Below, in pieces: positions 46,248 through 58,610 of a DNA stretch of 64,000 bases; positions within the stretch are counted from its first letter, which is position 1; every line of letters starts with the position of its first letter. The stretch lies in assembly GCA_026120035.1 (NCBI GenBank), contig JALRME010000065.1, positions 1-64,000 of the forward strand, given 5' to 3'. The notes beneath the pieces were generated by a model. That model saw only the letters and a list, made by a program, of their open reading frames with translations. It searched no databases and was not told where the DNA came from. The translations under genes were made by a program, and so were the position numbers. This stretch comes from Coleophoma eucalyptorum. Taxonomy: Eukaryota; Ascomycota; Leotiomycetes; Helotiales; Dermateaceae.

Positions 46248-48852
46248 GTAGACGGGATCAACAGTTAGCGTTTTGCGGAATCAGATATGATATTATTAAA
46301 ACAGACGGTTTGGGGACCAGTAATTACATAGTAAACTTTCTGGCTCAACAAGGTAGCACAATATAATCGGCGATGGCTGTACTCGAGTATCTATTGCAGC
46401 AAGTAATGTGCGTACGGACTGACCTGATTGTCAGACATGGCAGAGTAAAGCATTTCAACAGCGACCGCATTATGGAGATCTTATCACCGAAGCCTGGAGA
46501 CTTCCAACTTATATCTCTGAGCAGAGCTGTATTTTTTCAATCGCATCACTGAAAATTTTGCAACTTTAAGCTTCTGAAAGGAGGATATGGCGATGAGGCT
46601 TTCACAACCTTCCAAGTTGAAGTTACAGCTCGCTAACACGCCAAAACATGTCAAGAAGCCTTTTCTTGTAAGTACCAAATGCGAGAAGGATACAGTTTTT
46701 CTGGTATATCTCAGCGATACCGGAATGACTTGCCTTTGATGGCATGAGCATAAAGCACGATGAGCTTAATGCAGTATAAAGCGACGCCTTCAGCTGGATA
46801 TTTCAGGACGGCACTAATACTACCTTCCATCTCGATCAAGGCTCGGTCGAGACCTATGCAGCTCACCGTTTCCATGCGAGGAGTCCCGAAAAGTGGCTAC
46901 AGGCCTTTACTGCGCGAGGGCAATAACTTGTAACGATCAGCTGCATGGCTTGCTTGTGAAAGCCAACCCTTATAACTTAACAGCTTCAGCGAGTTGTGTG
47001 GTATCCGATCTTTAAATACGAGAGATTGGTGGCAGCAGAGATATGAAAATGGATCGCTCCCAGGACAAGCGTGAGGAAGAGGAGATTCCTGTGGGCAACG
47101 TACTTAACGTTCTGGACTCTGTTCTTTTTGAATCCACTTAACAAGTTGCTAATTTGGCCAGAATCTTTTTCTGTAATGATGGTCTAGTTGAACGTGACAA
47201 TGACGACATAGAATCCAGAACAGGTGCTTCTCAAGCCAGCGCTATCCGACACAATTGGAAACTTATCAAAGTTTAGCGCAAACTGTATTTGCATAATAGG
47301 GTCATATCGAGCTGTGCGTTTCTAGACAGCCTTATCCTGCATTCGAAATGCTCTCCATACCTACCTAAGGCTCGAACTATAGAATTTCGGATACGATATC
47401 ATTTCTCATGTCAGGATGACATTTCTAAGAAGATGCGCGTAAGTCATGTGTGGAGCTACACACAAGATTTGGTTCCTGAGTTGGTAGGGATAATTATTTT
47501 AAATTTACACAGTATTAAGCAACGAAATATCACCAAGGAGCTTCTTTAGGGGGTTGGCAAGTGACTGCAACAGTTTATGGGTCCGGGGTTGTTTCTACAT
47601 GCATATGCTGCAAGGCGTCAAGGAGGAACATTTGAGAGAGATCTGGACGATTAACTTTATCTTCAATTCAGGCTACGTCATGACTGCACTGTTTCTCTCA
47701 TCTGACAAGAAAGAATTGGATCAATAAGCGCTGGTTACAGAAGTACATTCCTACAAAACCCGATGCCAGCAAAAAGATCAGATAAGTTCGACACGTAGTA
47801 AAAGCTAATACTAGATGAATATTTGAACTTCAGGCCTAAGCCAAGAGGAATGGTGCAGACTCGGAGTCGTCCGATTCGGATGATGATCCTTACAGTTCCG
47901 AAATCCTATGAATTTGCACAATACTGCATGAGATTTCTTGTGAGTGAAGACGCTACTATCAGGGAACTTGACTGGTGGCCCCATGGATCCGATGCGATAA
48001 GGATTTGCGTCCGTAATGTGGCTAAACAGCTTAAGACTTCACCATATTCCATCCAAGGCCAACAACAGAACAATAAAACCAATCGCCATCGCCATTGATT
48101 GCGTGTACTCTCCTTGCTGGCTACCCCTGATTCGCACTTTCCCCGCAACGTAATGAACACTTAAGCTCGGTACTTTAATTCGCAGCCGAGAAGCTGGCAG
48201 CATCTAGCTTTGCCCTTGGATATCCCTATATACCGATTGTTTCAAAATTTACGATCATTAGAAGTCTGTCTTGTTTACTCAGTGCCCCTAGCATATTTGC
48301 GCTGGAAGGGAAAACTTTCAAAGTTTCCCCTTCCAAAGTGTAGCCATAAACCTCCTAGAGCCCCGCGAAAACAAGCTAGGAAAGCCCCACGGAGTTAATG
48401 TAGCTCTTTCCATGTGTAATAACGCTTGAAACCATACTTGAGAGTAAATTACACGATATTATTCTATAGCTCACACAATATTGATATCTAAAAGTGATCT
48501 TTATAGTGTTTTCTACTACCTAGGCCGGGACAGTTTCCCCTAATTAGGTTAGCTTGGTAGTATTGCGCTAAGCTTGATATAGTTTATCTAATCGGAGATT
48601 CATCATTTGGCTCCGCTATACTTCATCCAGTATATCTTGTCGGATTTCAAAACGGTTTATCTCAATAAAGTATCCTTATGCTATAAAATGGCCTGATAGA
48701 TAGACATGATCTGATATTGCTCATGCGAGAATGAAATATAATGTACGTCTCTATAGAACTCTAGAAATATAATCTCTCAGCTTGCCCAAATACTCATAAG
48801 TCTGTAGACATCATATCTGAATTTTTCCAAACAGGTTGATGCGTAGCTCCGT
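46248..48852. other. Gene-poor interval with a possible decayed reading frame
   Basis: One plus-strand frame from about 47043 (MKMDRSQDKREEEEIP) to 48098 stays protein-like over some 350 codons but contains about ten stops and no motif I recognise. The rest is AT-rich with no gene seen. Confidence 0.3.
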
Positions 48853-50026
48853 ATGACAATGTCCACCGCACTGTCAGAGCAGTACCTCGTTAGGTGAGTA
48901 GGCTAATTTCTAGTTTTCGGGTCCGTATGCTTATATGTCTAGCTCCTTGGCTGCCGTATTATATCTCGGTGCCGCTACCGCAGGTGCTCTTGGCTACTAT
49001 CTGTGTGCTCACCATGCTTTTCTTGGTCGTAGTAATACCAAGCCAACAAAAGAGGATTATCAGAAAGTATATAATGAGATCGCTAGTCGTCTCGGAGAGG
49101 ACTGCAATTATGATGATGGTAGCTACGGCCCAATTCTAGTTCGTCTTGCGTGGCACGCTAGTGGTACCTACGATACGAAAACAGGTACTGGAGGAAGTAA
49201 TGGTGCTACCATGCGATTCTGCCCTGAGAGCAAACATGGGGCTAACGCTGGACTTCAAATCGCTCGCAATTTCCTTGAACCTGTTAAGGGTAAGAGTCAG
49301 ACTTTTACACAGATAAGATGATGGGCATAAGCTTGAGAGTGGGGTATCTTCTACTCATAAGAGCCACATTATTTCATATGGCTAGTTTTTACACTGGCGA
49401 ACGACCCGCTAATTCATTGTATAGACAAGTTTCCGTGGATCACTTACGCTGATCTATGGATCCTTGGTGGCGTTGCCGCTATCCAGGAAATGGAAGGGCC
49501 TGTTATACCTTTTCGACCTGGGCGGCAAGATAGAGACGCCACTTTCTCCCCCCCTGATGGACGCCTCCCCGATGCGTCTGAAGGCGCTCAGCATCTCCGA
49601 AATATATTTAATCGCATGGGCTTTAATGACCAGGAAATAGTGGCTCTCTCGGGTGCTCACAGTCTTGGCCGCTGTCATCCAGACCGTCTGGGTTTCGAGG
49701 GTCCCTGGACCTACACACCTGCCTACTTCAGTAATCAATACTATTATATGCTCACGATTGAGCTTTGGAAAGTTCGCAAGTGGGACGGCCCTCGCCAGTT
49801 TCAGGGCAGCACGAGTCAGACGCTTATGATGCTTCCTACCGATCTTGCTCTTATCCAGGATGAGGCCATGAGCCCATGGGTTGAGAAATACGCCGACGAT
49901 AGCGACCTCTTCTTCCACGATTTCAGCAATGTGCTATTGAAGTTATTCGAGCTTGGTGTACCATTTGAGGAGGGCACCGAAAGATGGAACTTTCCTACTC
50001 TTAAAGCGCAAAATACCCCAGGTTAA
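48853..50026 (+). CDS. Cytochrome c peroxidase
   Basis: Haem enzyme that removes hydrogen peroxide using cytochrome c, normally in the mitochondrial intermembrane space. Exons 48853-48893, 48943-49289 and 49425-50026 encode 329 residues. The distal haem site is [13 protein letters not shown] (Arg, Trp, His). The proximal site is [12 protein letters not shown] with His, then FEGPWT with the radical-forming Trp, and [11 protein letters not shown] with the Asp that pairs with the His. A hydrophobic stretch [19 protein letters not shown] near the N-terminus matches the inner-membrane sorting segment. The Arg-rich presequence expected before it is not seen. An alternative start is the ATG at 48935 without the first intron. 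More 5' exons are possible. Confidence 0.85.
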
Positions 50027-50659
50027 AAGAAATCTTGAAATTTTTGTTTCATTCTGAACAGGACTAAGAGAAATCTTAGGAACACGTATTTAGTATTTAG
50101 CAAAATAGGAGCAAGACTCACTCTAAGGCTAATGAGAACAAGTGATAAAGAAGCAAGGAATGTGGATGTATATAAAGCTTCAAGCCTTAATATTATGAAA
50201 AACGAGGCAAGTCGAGCATGCCAAGATTGTGTCGAAGGCCACGTCTTACTACTGGATTACTATTTGAAAGATAATATGAACCATTTCATCATCTAACTGC
50301 CTCTCAAAATCTTCTTGATCTTTACTCCTTAAGGCGAGTAGTAATTCAAAGTTCACTCAAGGCATATTATATGTGATTGCAGATCATATACAATGGTGTC
50401 AGTTTTACTAAAGTTAGACTCACCCTTGATCTACAGAAAGTAGATAATTATTACTGAAACAAGCCAAATACGCATAAGATGATGTATAAACTATGTCAAT
50501 CCAAGCATGTTACCAGTACAAATTAAGGCTTATACACCGGCAACTGCACCAATCCATATACGCAAATAATAGTGAACAGGATCCCCTGGGTAGGCTAGTA
50601 TAATTCCACTTATGCTAGGAATCTAGAAGTATTTTTAATGGCTACCTAGTAATATCGAT
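50027..50659. other. Convergent 3' intergenic
   Basis: AT-rich, no gene seen between the peroxidase and the NmrA-family gene. Confidence 0.5.
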
Positions 50660-51769
50660 TTACTTAGCTACTGAAGCTACATATTGTAGCACTTTCTGGA
50701 CTTCTTCTTCTACAATCTCTTTTGGAAGATTTAAACGAACATTCCAAATACCACCTTCTACCGCGGTGTGGTCCTCCAAGGCATCCTTGCCTAAGACAGC
50801 TGCTGTGATAAGCTTTCCTCCACCGTCAATGATGTTACCCTTCTCTATCTCTTTCAAAGCTTCTGCCCGTATATCCTCCGATTTCACATCAGTCAGCGTC
50901 CAGCTCTTTCCCGTAGCTCTCTCAAGGATACCAAGAACCTCTAATTGTGTAGTAGTGAAAGATTCGACAAATACTATCTTGTTAGCAGTCATAGTAGTGT
51001 TGCGAAGAACTGCAATCAAGGAGCGAGCAATTTGCGAGACGGTTGAGGTCGTGAATGGAGTCTTTCCTCCGTCAACAATGGTCGCTGTCTGTGTAATCAA
51101 GTTGAAACCGATGAAACCTTGGACCATTCCCTAGTGTTAAAGTTTTAGCACACTTAGCATTGTATTTGGCTTGAAGGGCCACTAACCCAGTCGAAGAATG
51201 GACCTGTGATTAGTCCTGTCCAACTGATGACATCCTCCTTAGATTGTAAGTATTTCAAGGACTTCTGCTTCCCTTCAAAGAATGGAACTGCAGCAATCAC
51301 ATTCTTGTTCTGCATAACTTGTCAGTAAAAATGTAAAGCATATCTAAAGGTACAAGCTTACCAATGAATCAGACCCGTACTCGCTTGGAATGAATCTTTT
51401 CACTCCTGCAGCAATGGCCGCCTCAATTACAATAGTTTGCTCGGCAAGAGCCACAATAGGTAGCATGCTAACGACAGAATCTTGCCCTTTGAAAGCATTC
51501 TTGAGTGATTGCAAACTGAAATCGCTCTTGACAACCTTTACGCCACTGGGAAACTGTGCGGATGAGTTCACTCGTGTTATAGCTGTCACGATGAAGTTGG
51601 AGTTCTTCAGGATCTCTGGAAGTACTGCTGCCCCAATATTGCCACTGGCCTGTAAATCACATGAAAGTTTAGCAAATGAGGTGCTATTTGGTTTTCCAGG
51701 GTGGCTTTTAATGGGTGGATGAAGGACTTTTCAACGTACACCAACTATTGCAATGTTCTTGAACGACAT
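50660..51769 (-). CDS. NmrA-like / isoflavone-reductase-like NAD(P) protein
   Basis: Rossmann-fold protein of the atypical SDR group (NmrA or PCBER-like), either a reductase or a redox sensor. Exons 51769-51740, 51649-51362, 51309-51187 and 51130-50660 give 303 residues. The nucleotide motif IVGASGNIG is assembled across intron 1. It continues with VVSMLPIVALAEQ, KRFIPSEYGSDSL and TGPFFDWGMVQGFIGF, all typical positions. The partner and substrate are unknown. Transcription is away from the SDR gene at 52740 and convergent with the peroxidase. Confidence 0.88.
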
Positions 51770-52739
51770 GGTAGTATATAATGTTTTGAAAAAGTAAAAA
51801 TTTGGATATGGATAAGACTGAAATTGATTTGACTATTTGATCAAGAGAGATAATGATGTTGTTGTCGAGACGATTATATATACCCGTCTAAGTACACTAA
51901 CGGTCACAGCCTATCATTTGCTTATAAAGCTTTCAACCAAAACAATGTTACGTTTAAAATTCATTGTGACTAAGCCCCTACAAGGACAAGGGCATTTAAA
52001 CCAACTTTCATGCCCACAATTTAACTCTTAAGAATCCTCCAGAGGCAGTCGGCGAGAAGTTTTGACCCATACTCCCATACACTGAGAGCAGGCGGTGCAA
52101 TTTTATACCGCTGCCGAAAAGTCACCCAAAATGCATGAGTAGCATGTCTATAAGGAAAACCTTAATATTTTTGATTATCAATCTTCAACCAAAGTACATA
52201 TATGACAATCCGCCGAGGCCTACCACCGTAGCTTGAAGTTAATTTTCAATAAGCTCATTCATTCCCTGTAGCAAGCCTTCTTCAGCCGAGTAATAAACAC
52301 TGTATATAATGCTGGTTCCAAATAAGCGGCAGTGGCAGACTTTGATTTTTCTTATTCAGTGACCGAATTGAATCATGACTCTTCACATTTGTAGTTTTGG
52401 CCTTGTAATTAGAATGGTAGCAATACATCGCAAATATTATTGGATATAGAGCAACCAATAATTCGATATCATTGAATGCAATCTCAGCATACTTTGTCGC
52501 CGACTCCCAAGCCTCACCAAAAAGAAATACGTAAAAGTAGGCCAGTACACCAGGCAATACTGGATGGATTTCAGAAACCCACTAAGAAAGAACTTGTAGA
52601 ATTTTAATTACTGAACAAATACGATACTGTTATACAACTTAACAAGATTACAGTGCCATCCCACAGATTACCTAGATGCTACATCATCTAACCACACCAC
52701 CGAACCACTCAATTAAATTCTTCGTCCTGCCTGTCATGT
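51770..52739. other. Intergenic with one unsupported open frame
   Basis: A minus-strand open frame at 52282-52557 (91 codons) has a hydrophobic start but no known motif or upstream exon. I do not call it a gene. Confidence 0.4.
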
Positions 52740-53669
52740 TTAATAGCCGTGTTGTTTCAATTCCATTTCCGTGTAGTGCCATAGCTCATCAGCCAGGTTC
52801 TTATCCTCCATCAGCGCATTTCCTTGGAGCTCCTTGACTCCGGGAAAATAAAAGCTGCCGCTCTTGACATCCTTTGGATTGGCGGTAGCAGCAAAAAGTT
52901 GCGGCACAGCACCTTTAGCGACGGTGGTCAATACCAGAGCAAGCAGTAAATTCACTATCCAAACTAGATATGGATACCTGCTCAACATGTTATCGGCGAT
53001 ACCGGTTTTGACTGCTCCGGGATGGACGGCAGTCGATTTGATATTTGGGTAGCGCTTTGCGAGCCCTTGGGCGAAGTACAGATTGGCAAGCTTGGATTGG
53101 CCATACCGAGTCATGCCGCGAAGGTTGGCAAGCGTGGTTTTGTTTTGCGAGAAAATGAAACCGCCCTTGGGGCCGTACTTGAACATCTCAGAGCTCAAGT
53201 TCACAATGCGAACATCGGCCCCAGGCAGTCTCGAGGTCTTTTCTAGTATGGGTAGCAGAAGCTTGGTTAATAAGGCCGGGCCCATGTGATTCGTGCCGAA
53301 CTGTATTTCATACCCATCAACCGTGAGTCCAGGAGGGACACCCGTGAGCCCTGCGTTGTTTAGGAGGATATCTAACCTATCGCTCTCAGCAATGAACGTC
53401 TTGGCGGCTGCTGCGATAGATTCGAAAGACGACAAGTCAATCTCCAAAATCTTGATGTTGGCTTTGGGAACGGTTTCTCGGATTGATTTGATGGCTTCCC
53501 TGGCTTTAACTGCGCTGCGTGCTCCCATATATATTGTCTCCGGATTGTGTTGGGCTAGTTGCAGGATGCTTTCTTTCCCAAGGCCAGAATTGCCTCCTGT
53601 CACCAGAATGACTTTGCCAGACAAATCTGGAATGTCCCTTTCCGGGTTGAAAGGGAACTTTTTGCCCAT
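52740..53669 (-). CDS. Short-chain dehydrogenase/reductase (retinol-dehydrogenase-like)
   Basis: Single-exon SDR of 309 residues. The cofactor motif TGGNSGLG, structural LNNAG, catalytic Ser in NLSSE and Tyr-Lys pair in YGQSKLAN are all present in order. A hydrophobic helix near residues 227-245 (YLVWIVNLLLALVLTTVA) suggests membrane association. It resembles the WW-oxidoreductase/retinol dehydrogenase branch, but the substrate is not predictable. The start MGKKFPFNPERDIPDLSGK places the first strand at the expected distance. Confidence 0.9.
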   Translation of the reverse strand: MGKKFPFNPERDIPDLSGKVILVTGGNSGLGKESILQLAQHNPETIYMGARSAVKAREAIKSIRETVPKANIKILEIDLSSFESIAAAAKTFIAESDRLDILLNNAGLTGVPPGLTVDGYEIQFGTNHMGPALLTKLLLPILEKTSRLPGADVRIVNLSSEMFKYGPKGGFIFSQNKTTLANLRGMTRYGQSKLANLYFAQGLAKRYPNIKSTAVHPGAVKTGIADNMLSRYPYLVWIVNLLLALVLTTVAKGAVPQLFAATANPKDVKSGSFYFPGVKELQGNALMEDKNLADELWHYTEMELKQHGY

Positions 53670-54747
53670 GGTGGTGTAAAGAAAGAAGTTAACTTTGCTT
53701 ATAGCTGAGGATGACTGTATTCAATGAAGTTATTGAATTGTAGATATTTCTGGTCTGGATGAAGTTCAAGTGACAAACAGCGGTACTTTACGAAACATCT
53801 TATGAGTGTTATGTACTTTTGGAAAAATCCCGTCGCTAAACATTAGTTGACGGACCTCCTCGTTAGCTGGTGTAGCAGAAACACTCCTTACCAATCAGAC
53901 GGCTCGGAAGTCGGTGCAACTCGCAAGCCACACATGTCTGTTCACTAATCGCGTGCTGTTATGCCATTAATTCGGCGACGACACAAAGACTTCCCGGGGC
54001 AAGGATAATCCCTGAGGTCTTTGAAATGACTGAGCTTTGTACGGATCAATAGTATATGAACAGGATTGCAGTATTTCTTCGATTTACTTATCTACAAGAT
54101 TTCGGCTCTATCGCTTCATACTCTTGCCAACAAGTTGTTGTGGGCTTCATCAAACTAATATTTGGCCCAGTCAATCTGTACGAATACTGTGGCGCAGATA
54201 TTGTAAAGTATAGGTCAAGGCTCAAGTCTAGTCCTAGTCCTGATATTGTGTAAAAGTATTAGTGTCCCTATCGTGGAGTATATAATAGAGTGTAATGCCA
54301 TTCGAGTATTGGTTTGATAAGTCTATGGAGCTATTATTCCATGATGACAACAGTAGACCCTCATAGCTCTCATGCTTTTAAGTTTACAGAACTACCACTG
54401 TGTTTGAGCGGTTAACAATATCAATTTAAAAATGGATTCGTTCGATTGCGGGACTATAGTGGCCACGCCATTAATATGATTAGGATATTTTATGAATTGT
54501 TGCACTACTGATGGATGTATATTGTCCAAGTATCTGGCATCAATCTAGCTCACCACACAGTGTTTGATTGTATAAATACTTTTCGAGGAGTTCGAGCTAC
54601 ATTTATGATATATGATTGTGACCATAATTTACCTCGCAAAATTAATATTAGGATGCATAATTTGGGCGTTGTTTGTTTGGTATTGGATCTAACTGCATTC
54701 AAGAGTCAATGCTACTCGGCTGTTTGAGTGATGATTCTCTCTCATAC
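53670..54747. other. Gene-poor interval
   Basis: AT-rich spacer between the SDR 5' end and the regulator 3' end. Short plus-strand frames lack motifs. Confidence 0.45.
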
Positions 54748-57091
54748 TTAGAAGCTTGTATTAAAGCCATGCCCAATGAAGTTCCAAGCCTCATCTATGT
54801 AGTCGAAATTGAAGTTGTTCATGTTCTCTCGATTGAGAGCACCGTTATGGTGATCTGAAAAATTGATGTACTGCCCTGCCGACGAGCTTTGAAATCGAGA
54901 CGATGGAACGAAACTTTCCGAATGCTGTAATTTGGAAGAATTTGTGGAAGAGATTGCAACTACATGTTTATCGCGACCTTGATTGGCTGGAGAGGAATGC
55001 ATTCCTGACAGAAACGAGCGCTCATCTCCAGCCAATATTCCAGAAAGCGGCGGTTTGGGAATGAAAGGTGCTGGTTTTGATTCGGCATTTTCACTTGTAC
55101 TATCAGAGTCTTTGAGATTGGTTGCCCCAGTTCCTTCATCCAATTCATGGATTTTGTTGTCCAGTATTGTGTTGTAGATCGTTGAATTACCTTTTACAGC
55201 CGCAAGTTGAAGTGCTAATTGAGCTGTGAAGGGGATTAAGATATCCCAGCGGACTTCCATTGATTTCATGACTAGCCAAAGAAACTCCAAACTGGATAGG
55301 CTCTGGAAACTAGTACGGCTTCCTTGACGAATATCATAACAGAAAACATGACCTGCTATGTAAAGTGTGAATCCAGTCCATGGATTGAGCTACATATGTT
55401 ATTCAGATTTGATACGGCAAATAGAGTGCTAGCTTACTCTAGTGACATCATGATGGCACATCATTTTCGTAACATTGCAGATCTCGTTAGCAGCAGTGAT
55501 GCATTGGCCCATGCTTCGTCTTATGAGCTCCGACCCAAGAGAATACCTCATAGCTGTCATGATAGCTGCTTTATGAAGGCAGACAACCGATGCTTGCAAG
55601 GTCATATACGGGAATATAGTTCTTGAATCCTGCACTCCAACAGGAGGTCTCAGGTGCTTGGGTAGATATGCAAGCACCCCGGAAAGACTTCTCTCTACTT
55701 CTCGATATCGGCACCAAAATTTTCCGGCTCTTGTATCTCGGAGATCATTCTCGTTGAAGTTCTGGCGGATGAGAGTGAAAGCACGACCTAAGAATGTTGC
55801 CGCAAGAATAAGTCCAGCATAAACTGAAACAACCTTCGAGGACCCATTGCCAGTCGTTCCTTCCTTCAAGGATATTCCGATTTCATCCGTTCCGTTTTCG
55901 AATGATTCTTCTGAAGCGGGCAATAATGTGAAGATCTAAAATTATCAGAGGCTATTGGACAACCAGTAGTAAACGAAAGGTTTACCTCTGCTTCGCGTAT
56001 AGACATTGGCCATCCGGTACTTGCACTAGCCCATATGTCACCAAAATAAGCCGCCCAAAAGACTCGGCGGCGCTCTTCTATCTCAATGGGATCATGCCTC
56101 TCCGAAGTTGCAGTAGCGCCGGGCGAGGACCTGTCAATAGACTGTAAGGACATCACCTGAGCGAGTCGTGTACACTTGCCGGTACTCATCCAACATCTTG
56201 CCATAAATCCGGACCGGGCTTCAAACGTGGCTATTAGATGCCAACACTGAACGTAGTACACCTTCACAATCTCATCTCCAGAGCCCTGGTAGATTCAGTA
56301 CGCCGCTATAAGTATTGGATGCGGCTTACCCTCATTTCCGCCGCCTCGGCATATTTACGCGCTCTCTCGTAAAAGATTTGTGCAACCTTTTCATACCCAG
56401 AAGAAACAAAACTTGCTAGAGCCCACATAGCATATTGCAAACAGATTGGCGGCCGTCTATGAAGTGCTAGACTCAAATGTGATGAGAACCTTGACCGATG
56501 TATTATTGGGAGATGCGCATGAATTTCCTCAAAGTAGATTTTGAACCTGGAGATCAGAAGTTTGAATGGTTGACTTAAAGCATGAGATACTCACAGAGTT
56601 TGCTGGATACTTGTCGGGGGAAGTGGCTCTTGCACGCCCAGGCTAATAAGTTCAAATTGAGGTATTGCGTCGCTTCGTCTCGCTCCCGAGTTGGTATCTA
56701 CAGAGTAGGTAGAATTTGGTCGCAGCCGAGAATTCAAACCTTGATCAATCTCTTGGGTGTCTTCATGGGCATCGGAAGCTGACTCCTCGGCTAGAAGAAT
56801 TTCCTTGGAACGTAATTGAGCCTCCACATGAACTGTAGAGTAGTTAATATACATATTTACATTTATAGATATTGCCTTACGTAGTCTTTCTTCCAAGTCT
56901 CTTGCTCGTCGTCTTTTCGGCTTCAATGTCGACTTGGGATTTGGGTACTGACACACAGTGTTTGTCTTCCTACAGAGTCCACATTCTGGCTGGGCTCGGT
57001 TGCACTTCAACTTACGCCTTCGACATTCGACGCATGCTAGAACCTTGGTGGCTGTAGTAGAATGGCCCCCCAGGGACTTCACATTCTGCAT
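54748..57091 (-). CDS. Zn(II)2Cys6 transcription factor
   Basis: DNA-binding regulator of 701 residues. Exons: 57091-56881, 56832-56595, 56546-56330, 56285-55986, 55935-55438 and 55389-54748. The zinc cluster is CVECRRRKLKC then CGLCRKTNTVC, spacing C-x2-C-x6-C-x6-C-x2-C-x6-C. It is followed by a basic linker (KPKRRRARDLEERL) and a coiled dimerisation helix (HVEAQL). The middle region (YFEEIHAHLPIIHRSRF, IEERRRVFWAAYFGD, GWPMSIREAE) is the fungal_trans regulatory domain. The tail is Ser/Asn-rich. The first Met before the cluster is used; the longer open frame upstream starts with TTG only. Target genes are unknown. It diverges from a second regulator of the same class. Confidence 0.9.
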
Positions 57092-57521
57092 ATTGCTAGG
57101 GTTATCAATTGTAGGGTTTTCAAGTTGATCTGAATACTTGATGATAAAGGGAGTGGCTTGCTTAGGAGGAATAGGAAATGGGAATAGGCGAAGCCTCTCA
57201 AGGCGCCGTGGTAAAGAAGGAAAAGCACGTGCAAGCTTTGAAACTGGGGGACGGAAGGAAGTCGATGGCAAGGAGTGATTAGAACTGGCCTCTGGTTTTT
57301 CGAGCCGATGGGCAGGGGAGCTTTACCTTCGGCGTTTGGACCAAACCAAGCACTTTGCGAAAAGGTTATTTGGGGTTTAGACTCGCGTGCGGTGCAATTA
57401 TTTGGCCGAAGGAGTGTTTGTGGATGGTTTCGGCTCGGACCATCAGGGAGAGGGCTCCAACATCAGTGAAGCAGCCGAGATTCGGCATCTGCCGCGGTCT
57501 TTACTCTGTCGTCCGTTGAAA

Positions 57522-57860
57522 TTACAACTCCTGGGGGTCTTGAAAGGTAGATGCCTCTAGGAAGACATAAGATGTAGTGACGAGATTAGCATCGCTTGCC
57601 GAGCCATTCTGGATGCACAACGGTGAAGCGCATACAAAGCGCATCAGAGGTGGTGGAAGAATAACTGGAAATGGTGCATAACCAGTGCCTCTAAGATATC
57701 CGATCATTGTGGAAAGACTATCTCCTGAGCCTTCCTCAGTCTGTTGTCCTACAAACTGCCAGCACTCCGATTCTGGCATCGTTACATCTGTCACTAGAGA
57801 GATATTTTCAGTCGTAAAGAAGTTGAACCAATTAACACAAAGATTTTGCAAGAGTGGGTC
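57522..57860 (-). CDS. Possible exon of an unknown gene
   Basis: An open minus-strand frame reads FEDPLLQNLCVNWFNFF, MPESECWQFVGQQ, TMIGYLRGTGYAPFPVI and LPPPLMRFVCASPLC, more protein-like than nearby frames. A canonical intron (GTATAT to ATAACAG, about 57861-57911) precedes it, but no clean upstream exon or start could be joined. The function is unknown. It may be a gene fragment or part of a rejected model of the neighbouring regulator. Confidence 0.3.
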   Translation of the reverse strand, partial: DPLLQNLCVNWFNFFTTENISLVTDVTMPESECWQFVGQQTEEGSGDSLSTMIGYLRGTGYAPFPVILPPPLMRFVCASPLCIQNGSASDANLVTTSYVFLEASTFQDPQEL

Positions 57861-57911
57861 CTCAAACCTGTTATGTGAGTGTAAATAATCAATAATTGTG
57901 GTAACCAGCAT

Positions 57912-58610
57912 TATATACCTTAGGTGATGAGGCCAGCGGTTGGTCTCTGTTCTTTCTCACTAGCCTTTTGGTACATCGTTCTTTACTATCTTTGACGCTC
58001 GTCTACTAATCCACGCCCAGTAACTTGTTTATAACTCTCTAATAGAGATAGTATACGAGACGTATTACTGAAGACTCGTACTAACATTTGTCTAATAAAG
58101 GTTCGAAATATATTATTAATCGACTTAGACCCTACAGATGTTAAAAAAAATGACGATATTATAGAACATTGTAGCAGTATATGTCGATCCAGAACTTTCA
58201 GAAGACAAGAATAGAGCTGGTAATACTGATAGACTAGTCATAAGTACCTTCAGAGCCGTTAATCACCTGATATAACCGTCACCTGATCCAAAGGCAATCA
58301 GGTGTAGTATTATTTGTAAATAACCTTATAAGCAACTCTACAGTCTTTTTTTTTATCTTGTTATTGATTTCTTTGTAATAACAATTAACTATTAGATAAT
58401 AACGATTCTGACTGGGTCAGGATCCATTATATAATATCAGCAGGTCCTGATTTGGTTAGTGAGCCTTCGCAATACTTGACATGGGTTCAAGATTCTTGAA
58501 CCCCACTATACGTGCCAACCTTCAGTATGCTTATATATGTATAATCGATATTTGCCTGATTGAATTCATCAAAGCCAAATTCATCTAAGTGTACAGTCTA
58601 GCAACACATA
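57912..58610. promoter_or_regulatory. Upstream region of the second Zn2Cys6 gene
   Basis: AT-rich region holding two TCACCTGAT direct repeats (58263-58271, 58279-58287), an inverted ATCAGGTG (58297-58304), and a perfect inverted repeat at 58483-58503. These are candidate operator sites; no binding factor is known. Confidence 0.35.
58483..58503. repeat. 10-bp perfect inverted repeat, 1-nt spacer
   Basis: GGGTTCAAGA at 58483-58492 and its complement TCTTGAACCC at 58494-58503, about 108 bp before the regulator's start codon. Confidence 0.7.
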
